Source: JAAFIP01 sp043728315
GTDB lineage: Bacteria; Pseudomonadota; Gammaproteobacteria; Burkholderiales; Burkholderiaceae_C
Direction of reading: 5' to 3'
Assembly (NCBI GenBank): GCA_043728315.1
Contig: JAYTMT010000345.1
Span: forward strand, 1 to 5,928
Length of the DNA stretch: 5,928 bases
The position numbers and the translations under genes are program-made. The notes beneath the pieces are model-generated. The model did not search any database. It saw only the letters and a program-made list of their open reading frames with translations, and was not told where the DNA came from. Shown in pieces: positions 1-5,773 of this stretch; the stretch's first letter is position 1; the number at the start of each line of letters is the position of its first letter.

Positions 1-68
1 GGCGATGTCGGCAGCTAGCAGAGTTTGTGGGTGTTTAAGTTAGCGCTTATGCCCGCATGAGGGCGCGT

Positions 69-161
69 CGGGATAGCCAAAACGCTGATCGGGCGCGCAT
101 AACAGCGGGATAGCAAAAAACGCTAATCGGGCACGGTGATCAGCGAAATAGCCAAAACCCT
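69..161. repeat. Degenerate ~37-bp tandem repeat, three copies
   Basis: Three imperfect copies begin at 69, 106 and 144, so the period is 37 then 38 bp. Each starts with a version of CGGGATAGCCAAAA (the third reads CGAAATAGCCAAAA). The first two continue with CGCT(G/A)ATCGGGC. Purine-rich and AAAA-containing blocks alternate with GC-rich blocks. No open frame across it looks like a real protein. It resembles the degenerate low-complexity repeats often seen near accessory genes, but I cannot assign it to a named family. Confidence 0.6.
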
Positions 162-172
162 TCTCCACACCA

Positions 173-340
173 TCAGACAATTGAATTTACAAAAAATTCG
201 GCTAATGTCAGCGTCAATTTGTCATCCTCTGCTATTAATTTCGGTATTCTTTCGGTATTCTTTTGCGTCCTCTGCGAAACCTTCGCGTCCTCTGCGTTCA
301 AAAACGGACCCCGAATTTGACCCCGAATTTCTCCCTTAAA
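173..340 (-). other. Possible decayed minus-strand reading frame overlapping the repeats
   Basis: On the minus strand a frame is open from about 340 to a TGA at 173-175. From a TTG at 299-301 it would read 42 residues, beginning LNAEDAKVSQRTQKNTERIP and including KLIAEDDKLT. This charged low-complexity opening resembles, from memory, the start of some GxxExxY-family proteins, but nothing after it matches the expected core and no GxxExxY motif is visible. It may be a gene fragment or simply the translation of the repeats. No ribosome binding site was seen. Confidence is low. Confidence 0.2.
240..330. repeat. Cluster of three different short tandem/direct repeats
   Basis: Three separate duplications lie back to back. 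TTCGGTATTCT occurs twice in perfect tandem (240-250, 251-261). GCGTCCTCTGCG occurs twice with a 20-bp period (265-276, 285-296). GACCCCGAATTT occurs twice in perfect tandem (307-318, 319-330). The GCGTCCTCTGCG type of element recurs in many bacterial genomes and, as I recall, is often found beside genes for GxxExxY-type proteins; that link is from memory and was not checked. The cluster ends 48 bp before the ridA-like start codon. Confidence 0.7.
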
Positions 341-378
341 CTAACAAAACCCCAACCCCAACCAAAAAGGAAATCAAC

Positions 379-840
379 ATGACCACCCCCTACGACACCC
401 TCAAAGCCCTAGGCATCACCCTCCCAGCAGTAGCCACCCCAGCCGCCGCCTACGTGCCCTATGTGCAAACGGGCAACCTAGTCTTCGTCTCCGGCAACAT
501 CGCCCGCAAAGACGGCGGCGCTTGGGTAGGCCAGCTGGGCAAAGATATCAGCACCGCCGAAGGCCAACAGGCCGCCCGCGCCTGCGCCATCAGCCTGATC
601 GCCGCGCTAGACCACGCCACCGGCGGCAACTTAGGCAAAGTCAAACGCATCGTCAAAGTCATGAGCTTGGTGAACTCCACGCCCGATTTCACCGAGCAGC
701 ATCTGGTGACCAACGGCTGCTCTGAGTTAATTGGACAAGTGTTTGGCGAGCGCGGCGCACACGCCCGCAGTGCCTTTGGTGTGGCGCAGATTCCTATGGG
801 CGCTTGTGTGGAGATTGAGCTGATTGCTGAGCTGGAATAA
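379..840 (+). CDS. RidA/YjgF/YER057c/UK114 family protein (153 aa)
   Basis: A member of the RidA (Rid) family, whose characterised members are small trimeric cytosolic enzymes that hydrolyse reactive enamines/imines such as 2-aminoacrylate, made by PLP-dependent dehydratases. The fold's landmarks are in order: PYVQTGNLVFVSGN (27-40), the helix with AARACAISLIAALD (65-78), VKRIVKVMSLVNST (88-101), and the C-terminal HARSAFGVAQIPMGACVEIE (128-147). Arg130 in ARS aligns with the catalytic Arg105 of E. coli RidA and Glu145 with its Glu120, so the deaminase site looks intact. At 153 residues it is about 25 longer than E. coli RidA, which points to the longer, less studied subfamily rather than RidA proper; I give no symbol for that reason. 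The ATG at 379 follows an AAGGAAA ribosome binding site (367-373) at good spacing. No amino-acid biosynthesis neighbour is present, and no strong terminator follows it. Confidence 0.9.
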   Translation: MTTPYDTLKALGITLPAVATPAAAYVPYVQTGNLVFVSGNIARKDGGAWVGQLGKDISTAEGQQAARACAISLIAALDHATGGNLGKVKRIVKVMSLVNSTPDFTEQHLVTNGCSELIGQVFGERGAHARSAFGVAQIPMGACVEIELIAELE

Positions 841-858
841 GCGGGCTAACAAGCAGCC

Positions 859-914
859 TTGTCACCGTTTGGTCATGGTTTAGTCACAGCGAGGTCATAT
901 TAGGCATTGATAGT
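859..914 (+). promoter_or_regulatory. Predicted double PHO box (PhoB site) with -10 element
   Basis: Four half-sites lie in exact 11-bp register: TTGTCAC (859-865), TGGTCAT (870-876), TAGTCAC (881-887) and AGGTCAT (892-898). Their GTCA cores start at 861, 872, 883 and 894. The E. coli PHO box consists of 7-bp CTGTCAT-like direct repeats separated by 4 bp, and PhoB dimers bind pairs of them in place of a -35 element. The hexamer GATAGT (909-914) begins exactly 10 bp after the last half-site, the same spacing as TATAGT in the E. coli phoA promoter. A transcript would begin near 920, leaving about 24 bases before the start codon at 944. The 4-bp spacers (CGTT, GGTT, AGCG) are less AT-rich than in E. 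coli. No other -35 element is needed to explain the promoter. Confidence 0.75.
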
Positions 915-943
915 TAAGCATTTACTACCCTCTAAGGATACAA

Positions 944-3187
944 ATGCTTTCACTCCCATCCCTTAGCCTGCGCAGGCTCGCGGGCATGCTGGTCAGCGCA
1001 GCGCTTTTGTCAGCGTGTGGCGGCGGCGGCGACTCACCCTCTTCGTCAACAACTACCGCTATCAATTGGGCTGCCCCCGTGGTGGCTTTCAAAGACGCGC
1101 AAAGCTCGTTTGAACTGGCCAATTATGTGCAAACTGGCCGCCATAGCCTGCCTGTGGGCACTGGCACTAATTTACTGGCCGAAGAAGCCTCAGCGGTTGC
1201 GTATAACAAAGACACCGACACACTGTTTGTGTTGGGCGATGGCGGCACATCGATTGCGCAAGTGACCAAGCAAGGCGTGCTAATAGACTCGATGACGCTG
1301 GCGCAAGATGCCAGCAAGCCGCAGGGCACTTATTTTTATGACCCCGAGGGCTTGGCCTATATCGGCGGCGGCAAATTTGTATTGGTTGAAGAGCGCTACC
1401 GCCAATTCAACGAATTCACCTACACGCCTAACACCACCCTGCCGTCCAACATAGCCACAGGTGCAGGCGTGCGCACCGTCAAGCTAGGCACCACCATTGG
1501 CAATATTGGCATTGAAGGCTTGTCTTTTGACCCAATGACAGGCGGCTTTTTGGCCGTGAAAGAATCAGCGCCGCTGGGCGTATTCCAAAGCACGGTGAAT
1601 TTTGCACTGGGCACTGCGTCTAATGGCTCGGCCACTACAGACAATTCGGTCAATTTGTTTGACCCTGCCTTGATCGGCATGTCGGCCATCAATGACGTAT
1701 TCTCAATGTCCAACATTTTGACCAGCACCGCGCCCGACTACAGCCACCTGCTGATTTTGAGCGCTCCAGAGGGCAAAATCGTCAAAATGGACCGTGCTGG
1801 CAAGCTCATTGGCAGCTTGGTGGTGGGCGCTACCGCGCAAAACGAAGGCATGGTCATGGACACCGCTGGCAACATTTATGTGGTGAGCGAGATTGGCGGC
1901 GGCGCAGGCAGGCCCGAGCTGCTGGTGTTTTCCCCCACACGCAGCGCTAGCGCCGTGGGCGTGGGCAGCCATGTGTACATCACCTTCAACCAGCCTATTG
2001 CTTTAGGCACAGGCAACATCACCCTGAGCAATGGTGCTGGCGATGTGCGCAGCATCCCCATTACCGACAGCCGCCAAGTAACCATCACGGGCAACACCCT
2101 CAAAATTGACCCCACGGCTGATTTGCTAACAGGCGGCGTGTATTCGATCACCTACCCCGCTGGCCTGCTCAAAGACGCGCAGGGCAACCTGTCGCCGGCC
2201 AACAACACCACCCTGCTCAGCTTCACTGCCGTGGGTGTGGTGGACACCGCAGCGCCCACATTGCTGACCACATCGCCCGTGAACAACGCCACTAACATCA
2301 CCAGCAGCCGCATCTTGCTCAACTTCAATGAGCCCGTGCGCGCAGGCACTGGCAACATCACCATCAGCAACGGCATGGGCGACACCCGCACCATATCGAT
2401 TACCGACAGCGCGCAAGTGATCGTGACCGGCACCACAGCCAACATCAACCCCAGCGCTGACTTTTTGCGCAGCAGCACCTACAGCGTGCAACTGGCCAGC
2501 GGCGTGATACGCGATGTAGCTGGCAATGCGTTTGCAGGCATCACCAGCACTACGGCGTTCAGGTTCACCACCTCGCCCCCCGCTGTAGCAGGCACGCCAG
2601 CCGCGCCTACTTTGCTGATTACAGAGGCCAATACCAATGCAGTTGGCGGAGACTTTTTTGAGATATACAACTACGGCACGGCAGCCATTGATTTGAGCGG
2701 CTACAAGTGGACGGATGAAGCCGCATCCACCACATTAACTACGGCAGGCCTCTTCCCAAGTATCAGCATCCCCGCAGGCAGCCGCTTGGTGGTGGTGAGC
2801 GCAGGTTCGGCCACCTTGTTCTTAAGCGCTTGGGGTGTCAGCACCACCACGGTGTCTGTGCTGGCATTGGCGGGGCCGGGCGTTGGGCAGGGCGATGCAT
2901 TTGTGTTGTTTGACGCCAGCGGCAAAGTGGTAAGCGCAGTGAACTTCAAAGCCACCAGCATCACCGCCAGCGACGGCACGGTGATTGCGCCTGTAACCGC
3001 AGCAGCTGGTGCAACGTTCACAGGTGGTTTGCACGCTGGCGCGGCCTTTGGCGCAGCTCAAATCGCCTCGGCCGTGTGGGATGGCGTATCCACCTCGGCT
3101 CCCGCCTACAAAGCGGCCGCAGTGGGCACGCTGGGTGGTTTTGCACAACCCGGCGCCTCAACTGCTGTGGGCTCACCCGGCCAGTAA
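944..3187 (+). CDS. Lipoprotein with SdiA-regulated-type beta-propeller, two Ig-like repeats and lamin-tail domain (747 aa)
   Basis: A predicted exported lipoprotein. Residues 1-24 form a signal peptide (two Arg, hydrophobic core) ending in the lipobox LSAC with Cys25 as the lipidated residue; Gly26 rather than Asp favours the outer membrane. A Ser/Thr linker follows. Residues ~52-330 match the SdiA-regulated/phytase-like beta-propeller pattern: EASAVAYN (81-88), DPEGLAYIGGGKFVLVEER (133-151), GIEGLSFDP (189-197) and NEGMVMD with IYVVSE (300-316). Residues ~332-430 and ~437-543 are two copies of an Ig-like (Big_5-type) domain, 113 residues apart by the motif GTGNIT(L/I)SNG. Residues ~554-668 are a lamin-tail domain (LLITEANT, FFEIYNYGTAAIDLSGYKW). 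The last ~80 residues are Ala/Gly-rich, ending GSPGQ. The start has AAGGA at 934-938. The PHO box upstream suggests induction under phosphate limitation. A role in binding or hydrolysing an extracellular phosphorylated compound is inference; I see no proven catalytic site. It is transcribed alone and ends at a strong terminator. Confidence 0.85.
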   Translation: MLSLPSLSLRRLAGMLVSAALLSACGGGGDSPSSSTTTAINWAAPVVAFKDAQSSFELANYVQTGRHSLPVGTGTNLLAEEASAVAYNKDTDTLFVLGDGGTSIAQVTKQGVLIDSMTLAQDASKPQGTYFYDPEGLAYIGGGKFVLVEERYRQFNEFTYTPNTTLPSNIATGAGVRTVKLGTTIGNIGIEGLSFDPMTGGFLAVKESAPLGVFQSTVNFALGTASNGSATTDNSVNLFDPALIGMSAINDVFSMSNILTSTAPDYSHLLILSAPEGKIVKMDRAGKLIGSLVVGATAQNEGMVMDTAGNIYVVSEIGGGAGRPELLVFSPTRSASAVGVGSHVYITFNQPIALGTGNITLSNGAGDVRSIPITDSRQVTITGNTLKIDPTADLLTGGVYSITYPAGLLKDAQGNLSPANNTTLLSFTAVGVVDTAAPTLLTTSPVNNATNITSSRILLNFNEPVRAGTGNITISNGMGDTRTISITDSAQVIVTGTTANINPSADFLRSSTYSVQLASGVIRDVAGNAFAGITSTTAFRFTTSPPAVAGTPAAPTLLITEANTNAVGGDFFEIYNYGTAAIDLSGYKWTDEAASTTLTTAGLFPSISIPAGSRLVVVSAGSATLFLSAWGVSTTTVSVLALAGPGVGQGDAFVLFDASGKVVSAVNFKATSITASDGTVIAPVTAAAGATFTGGLHAGAAFGAAQIASAVWDGVSTSAPAYKAAAVGTLGGFAQPGASTAVGSPGQ

Positions 3188-3235
3188 ACGCGCTAGTGCT
3201 TTGCGCGCTGTAGTTTAGCAGCGCTTGAAAAAAGC

Positions 3236-3273
3236 AAAAAGCCCCAAGCGCCACGCGCGCTTGGGGCTTTTTT
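3236..3273 (+). terminator. Strong intrinsic terminator after the lipoprotein gene
   Basis: GCCCCAAGCG (3241-3250) pairs perfectly with CGCTTGGGGC (3258-3267) around a 7-base loop, followed by six T (3268-3273). A run of five A (3236-3240) precedes the stem, so the helix can extend by A-T pairs and the structure could also work on the minus strand. It lies about 50 bases after the lipoprotein stop and isolates that gene from vapBC. Confidence 0.92.
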
Positions 3274-3337
3274 ATGCTCTGGGTTGGCTGCGTGTTAGCC
3301 AAGCCATGCGCCAACGCACAGAGTTGGTATTATTTGC

Positions 3338-3358
3338 TATATACTTATGCCATATACA
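3338..3358 (+). promoter_or_regulatory. Probable vapBC promoter/operator
   Basis: AT-rich DNA just before vapB contains ATATAC twice (3339-3344 and 3352-3357, 13 bp apart) and two -10-like hexamers, TATACT (3340-3345) and TATACA (3353-3358). No good -35 is visible at 16-18 bp from either. VapB-type antitoxins usually autorepress at repeats overlapping their own promoter, which fits this arrangement. If the second -10 is used, the transcript would start only a few bases before the vapB ATG and be nearly leaderless, consistent with the absence of a clear ribosome binding site. Confidence 0.4.
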
Positions 3359-3371
3359 AACAAAATGCACC

Positions 3372-3605
3372 ATGACCGCTACCACCCTTTTCACCAACAA
3401 CCGCACCCAAGCCGTGCGCCTGCCTGCCGAGCTGCGCATGCCCGGCGACATCAAGCGCGTCAACGTGCGTGCGCTGGGGGCTGACCGCATCATCTCGCCA
3501 ATGAACCAATCCTGGGACAGCTTTTTTCTACACACCCCCGCTGTCAGCGATGACTTCATGGCCGAGCGCGCCAACCAAACGCAGCCCGAGCGCGAGGCTT
3601 TTTGA
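3372..3605 (+). CDS. VapB-type antitoxin, AbrB/VagC-like (77 aa)
   Basis: Antitoxin partner of the VapC gene that follows. The N-terminal half is a swapped-hairpin AbrB-type DNA-binding domain with the typical VagC/VapB pattern: LFTNNRTQAVRLPAELRMPG (6-25), then a short strand with RVNVRALG (29-36), then ISPMNQSWDSFF (41-52). The C-terminal ~25 residues (SDDFMAERANQTQPEREAF) are charged and would wrap the toxin. The frame is open upstream to 3225, but ATG 3372 is chosen because it begins the conserved domain and gives the family's usual length; the upstream extension crosses the terminator region and lacks domain similarity. No clear ribosome binding site precedes it. It should neutralise VapC and autorepress the operon at the ATATAC repeats. 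Confidence 0.88.
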   Translation: MTATTLFTNNRTQAVRLPAELRMPGDIKRVNVRALGADRIISPMNQSWDSFFLHTPAVSDDFMAERANQTQPEREAF

Positions 3606-4015
3606 TGCTGCGGTATTTACTAGATACCAACATCGTTATTTACGTGATCAAGCGCCGCCCGCCCGAGGCCATGGCGCAATTTAACCTGCAAGCAGGCCGT
3701 ATGGCCATATCTACCATCACTCTGGCCGAGATGGTACATGGCGCAGAAAAAAGCGCCCACCCAGCCGCCAATTTGGCCGTGGTGGAAGACTTTTGCAGCC
3801 GCCTAGAAGTACTACCCTACGACGCTAAAGCCGCCCACCACTACGGCGCGATCCGCAGCCATTTAGAGCGTCTGGGCCAAACTATCGGAGTGAATGACCT
3901 GCACATAGCAGCCCACGCCCGCAGCGCAGGCCTCGTGGTGGTCACCAACAATATGCGCGAATTTGAGCGCGTGCCAGCACTGGCATTAGAAAACTGGGTA
4001 ACCAGCTTTCACTAA
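3605..4015 (+). CDS. VapC-type PIN-domain ribonuclease toxin (136 aa)
   Basis: Toxin of the VapBC pair, a Mg2+-dependent PIN-domain endoribonuclease; characterised VapC proteins cleave tRNA or rRNA and halt translation. The acidic active site is visible: Asp7 in YLLDTN, Glu42 in TLAEMVHG, and Asp98 in IGVNDLHIAAHA. The last core strand reads VVVTNNMREFERVPALALENW, with Asn115/Asn116 at the position often occupied by the fourth polar residue. The length is normal for the family and nothing looks truncated, so the toxin is probably active. The ATG at 3605 shares its A with the vapB stop (TGATG), which implies translational coupling; a TTG one codon earlier is possible but less likely. It converges on the photolyase-like gene, whose end lies 26 bp away. 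Confidence 0.93.
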   Translation: MLRYLLDTNIVIYVIKRRPPEAMAQFNLQAGRMAISTITLAEMVHGAEKSAHPAANLAVVEDFCSRLEVLPYDAKAAHHYGAIRSHLERLGQTIGVNDLHIAAHARSAGLVVVTNNMREFERVPALALENWVTSFH

Positions 4016-4041
4016 AAAAATTGTAAAACCCACGCACTGTT

Positions 4042-5439
4042 TCACAGCAAGCCAATTTGCCCTGACAGCGGCAACAGGGCTTTGAAGTCTGGCTGCTCGC
4101 GCTGCGCACGCTCATAAAACTTGCTAAAAGAGCCGCAAAAACTGCTGGGCTGGGCCAGCAGCTTGGGCACTGGGCGCAGCGTGGCGATACTGGCTAAAGC
4201 TTGGCGGTAGCCATCCATCAGCGTGGTGGTTGCATGCACTTGCGCCTTACCCGGCCAATCGGGCAGCGCAGTGAGCGCGGCAAGGTTTGCGGCTTTACCC
4301 ACCCACACCACATCACAAACCTGCGCCATGCGGTGCAGCACAAACTCCCAGCGGCGCATGCTCCAAGGCAAGCGCGTGTGCGCATCGGTCAAAATCAGGC
4401 CTATTCGGAGCGTGGCAACTCCACCAGCGCCACTGCTAGCCGCGCCGCGCTCGCTCAGTGCCCAAGGGGTGACCATTTCAATGCGCGATTGGGCAGGCAA
4501 TTGGCATAATTTATTTGCTATTATTTCAATAGCTATATTCATAGACTGAATATACGCCAAGGGCTCAAAATTCTTAAAGAATTCAGCGCCAAATTGGCTT
4601 TGCAGCGCAGGATCAGCACACGCGCTGTGCACGCCGGGCTCAGCCCCCACATCGCCCTGCTCACGCGCCATATGGTCGAGTTGCTCATAATCTGCATCCA
4701 CCACCGTTTTGGCACTGACCCATGCTTTCCAAGCCGCTTGCGGCGCAAATTTAGCCACATTGGAGGCATTAAACAAATACGGCTTAGACGAAAAAGTGCC
4801 CGCCACCCATTGCCACGACAAATGGTTACTGGCCAAATCACCATCAAGCAAATGCGCATACAGCCAATCGGCCCCAGCGCGCCAGTGCACCTTGCGCAGG
4901 TGCACGCAGTAGCTAGCCAGCCACATGCGGGCATGGTTATGCAGGTAGCCCATGGCATACAGCTGGCGCACCGCAGTGTCAATGCAGGGCACCCCCGTGC
5001 GCCCTTCCCTAATATCTGCGGGCAACTGCCGTGCATACGCCCCGCGCCAAAGCTTGGCGGGGCGCATGTCTTGCAAAATATCGTCTGGCTGCGCCCCATG
5101 CTCCCACACATGGTGAAAAAACTCGCGCCAAGCAAACTCAAACAGCAGCTTGTCCGCATACCCCAAACGGTGCAGGTGCGCCACCAGCGCGGCCACCTCA
5201 GGCAAACTGATGATGCCATGCGTGAGGTAAGGCGACAGCCCCGTCACCGCGCCATCGACCGCATTGCGCGTGCGGGCATAGTGGCTAGGCGATATGTCGG
5301 CCACGCGCTGCAAAGCCGCTTGAAAAGTGGGCTCAAATGTGTACAGCTGGGGTGGTATACCAGCGGCTTGCGGGTTGAAACTGGAGCTGTATCCAGAGTT
5401 CAGGCCAGAGTTGTGACCAGTATTGGGGCTGGAGTTCAT
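4042..5439 (-). CDS. Photolyase/cryptochrome-like FAD-binding protein lacking the antenna domain (465 aa)
   Basis: Carries the helical FAD-binding domain of DNA photolyases and cryptochromes at residues ~35-245 but has no N-terminal alpha/beta antenna domain. Visible landmarks are TGLSPYLTHG (66-75), FAWREFFHHVW (102-112), GRTGVPCIDTAVRQLYAMGY (146-165), HNHARM (167-172) and DGDLASNHLSWQWVAGT (199-215). Against E. coli photolyase, counting without gaps, Asn168, Trp186, Asn205 and Trp209 fall on Asn341, Trp359, Asn378 and Trp382, so the flavin site and two residues of the Trp electron chain are kept; Trp131 lies near Trp306. Residues ~300-465 (from VTPWALSERG) form an extra region with a probable beta-alpha part (LRIGLILTD, VCDVVWVGKA) that I cannot assign. 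Light-driven repair or light sensing is possible; activity is unproven. The start has no clear ribosome binding site, and residues 6-17 are a tandem tetrapeptide repeat, so the true N-terminus is somewhat uncertain. Confidence 0.85.
   Translation of the reverse strand: MNSSPNTGHNSGLNSGYSSSFNPQAAGIPPQLYTFEPTFQAALQRVADISPSHYARTRNAVDGAVTGLSPYLTHGIISLPEVAALVAHLHRLGYADKLLFEFAWREFFHHVWEHGAQPDDILQDMRPAKLWRGAYARQLPADIREGRTGVPCIDTAVRQLYAMGYLHNHARMWLASYCVHLRKVHWRAGADWLYAHLLDGDLASNHLSWQWVAGTFSSKPYLFNASNVAKFAPQAAWKAWVSAKTVVDADYEQLDHMAREQGDVGAEPGVHSACADPALQSQFGAEFFKNFEPLAYIQSMNIAIEIIANKLCQLPAQSRIEMVTPWALSERGAASSGAGGVATLRIGLILTDAHTRLPWSMRRWEFVLHRMAQVCDVVWVGKAANLAALTALPDWPGKAQVHATTTLMDGYRQALASIATLRPVPKLLAQPSSFCGSFSKFYERAQREQPDFKALLPLSGQIGLL
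4059..4083 (+). terminator. Weak candidate terminator for vapBC
   Basis: GCCCTG (4059-4064) can pair with CAGGGC (4075-4080) around a 10-base loop, followed by only three T. It lies within the 3' end of the converging photolyase-like gene. The stem is short and the T run poor, so it may be chance; it is listed because no better terminator is seen for vapBC. Confidence 0.2.
4517..4554. repeat. Two abutting perfect hairpins inside the photolyase-like gene
   Basis: GCTATT (4517-4522) pairs with AATAGC (4528-4533) around a 5-base loop. Immediately next to it TATATTCA (4534-4541) pairs with TGAATATA (4547-4554), also around 5 bases. Both stems are perfect, there is no gap between them, and the stretch is markedly AT-rich within a GC-rich gene. 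In frame it encodes the segment around YIQSMNIAIEIIANK (residues ~296-310), at the join between the FAD domain and the extra C-terminal region. The GCTATT-AATAGC core resembles, from memory, a dispersed intergenic palindrome of Comamonadaceae genomes. Confidence 0.6.
5389..5424 (-). repeat. 12-bp coding tandem repeat (N-S/T-G-x)3
   Basis: Three consecutive 12-base units near the 5' end of the photolyase-like gene encode NTGH, NSGL and NSGY (residues 6-17); a fourth decayed unit (SSSF) follows. This gives the protein a flexible polar tail ahead of the folded domain. Such repeats arise by slippage and vary in copy number between strains. Confidence 0.6.
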
Positions 5440-5541
5440 GTGCGTTGTTATATGCGCTGATTAATTGTCGAATAAAAATGCTGATTTTCAATGACAAAAT
5501 CATATTGCAACTTTATCTACAAATATCACCATAAAAATACC
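5440..5541. promoter_or_regulatory. Shared divergent promoter region (photolyase-like gene / antitoxin gene)
   Basis: This 102-bp AT-rich gap separates two divergently read starts and must hold both promoters. On the minus strand, TTGTCA (5492-5497, read in reverse) followed 17 bp later by TATTCG is a possible -35/-10 pair for the photolyase-like gene. On the plus strand the best -10-like hexamer is TTATCT (5512-5517), without a good -35. Neither gene has a recognisable ribosome binding site. An autoregulating antitoxin bound here could also affect the neighbour; that is inference. Confidence 0.3.
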
Positions 5542-5772
5542 ATGTATGCCACCACCCTTTCATTTCGAGCTGGCAAGGATCTGGCCGAACAAATACGGTC
5601 ACTCGCCAGCACCGTCGGGCTCAAAAGCTCCGATTACATACGCCAAGCCGTTTGCGAAAAAAACGAGAAAGTGATGGCGCAAAGGATTGCCGCACTGTCC
5701 AAAGAGCTGGCCGCCGAACACCTCGCGTTTAACGAGTCTTTAGACGCATCACTGGCAGACGGCCTTGATTGA
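5542..5772 (+). CDS. Ribbon-helix-helix antitoxin, MazE-like (76 aa)
   Basis: A small DNA-binding antitoxin. The N-terminus fits a ribbon-helix-helix fold: beta strand YATTLSFR (2-9), helix one GKDLAEQIRSLASTVG (11-26), the turn LKSSD, and helix two SDYIRQAVCEKNEKV (30-44). The C-terminal part (MAQRIAALSKELAAEHLAF and the acidic tail to LADGLD) is amphipathic and would bind the toxin. ATG 5542 is preferred over an in-frame ATG at 5491, because the 17 extra residues are AT-rich and outside the fold; neither has a clear ribosome binding site. The partner directly downstream begins like MazF/PemK, hence MazE-like; ribbon-helix-helix MazE proteins are known, for example with B. subtilis MazF. Because the toxin gene is broken, this antitoxin is probably an orphan here. 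Confidence 0.75.
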   Translation: MYATTLSFRAGKDLAEQIRSLASTVGLKSSDYIRQAVCEKNEKVMAQRIAALSKELAAEHLAFNESLDASLADGLD

Positions 5773-5773
5773 A

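Noticed and set aside
136..339. 67-codon plus-strand open frame in the repeat region
   Set aside because: It lies across the repeats, has no ribosome binding site, and its product is low-complexity without any family resemblance.
1..378. CRISPR-like array
   Set aside because: The repeats are degenerate, few and adjacent, with no constant repeat alternating with unique spacers of uniform length, and no cas gene is present.
3283..3323. Inverted repeats TTGGCT/AGCCAA and CTCTG/CAGAG between terminator and vapB
   Set aside because: Short stems with competing pairings and no consistent RNA structure; not enough to call a regulatory RNA.
3225..3371. Upstream extension of the vapB frame (49 extra codons)
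   Set aside because: It begins inside the terminator stem region, has no ribosome site and lies outside the AbrB fold; the family length fits the ATG at 3372.
4569..4583. 15-bp palindrome AATTCTT-A-AAGAATT
   Set aside because: It encodes ordinary residues (EFFKNF) and the symmetry follows from those codons; no sign of a functional site.
4539..5219. Second minus-strand frame (226 codons) inside the photolyase-like gene
   Set aside because: Alternate frame of the same strand with a Cys/Trp/Arg-rich product; the motif-bearing frame is the real one.
4594..5460. Long plus-strand open frame (288 codons) opposite the photolyase-like gene
   Set aside because: It is antisense to a gene with clear family motifs; its product is rich in Arg/His and matches nothing recognisable, typical of a GC-rich shadow frame.
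3372..5566. Similar opening codons of the two antitoxins (MTATTL and MYATTL, sharing ACCACCCTTT)
   Set aside because: The proteins belong to different folds (AbrB-type and ribbon-helix-helix); the short match is likely chance or convergence in the first strand.
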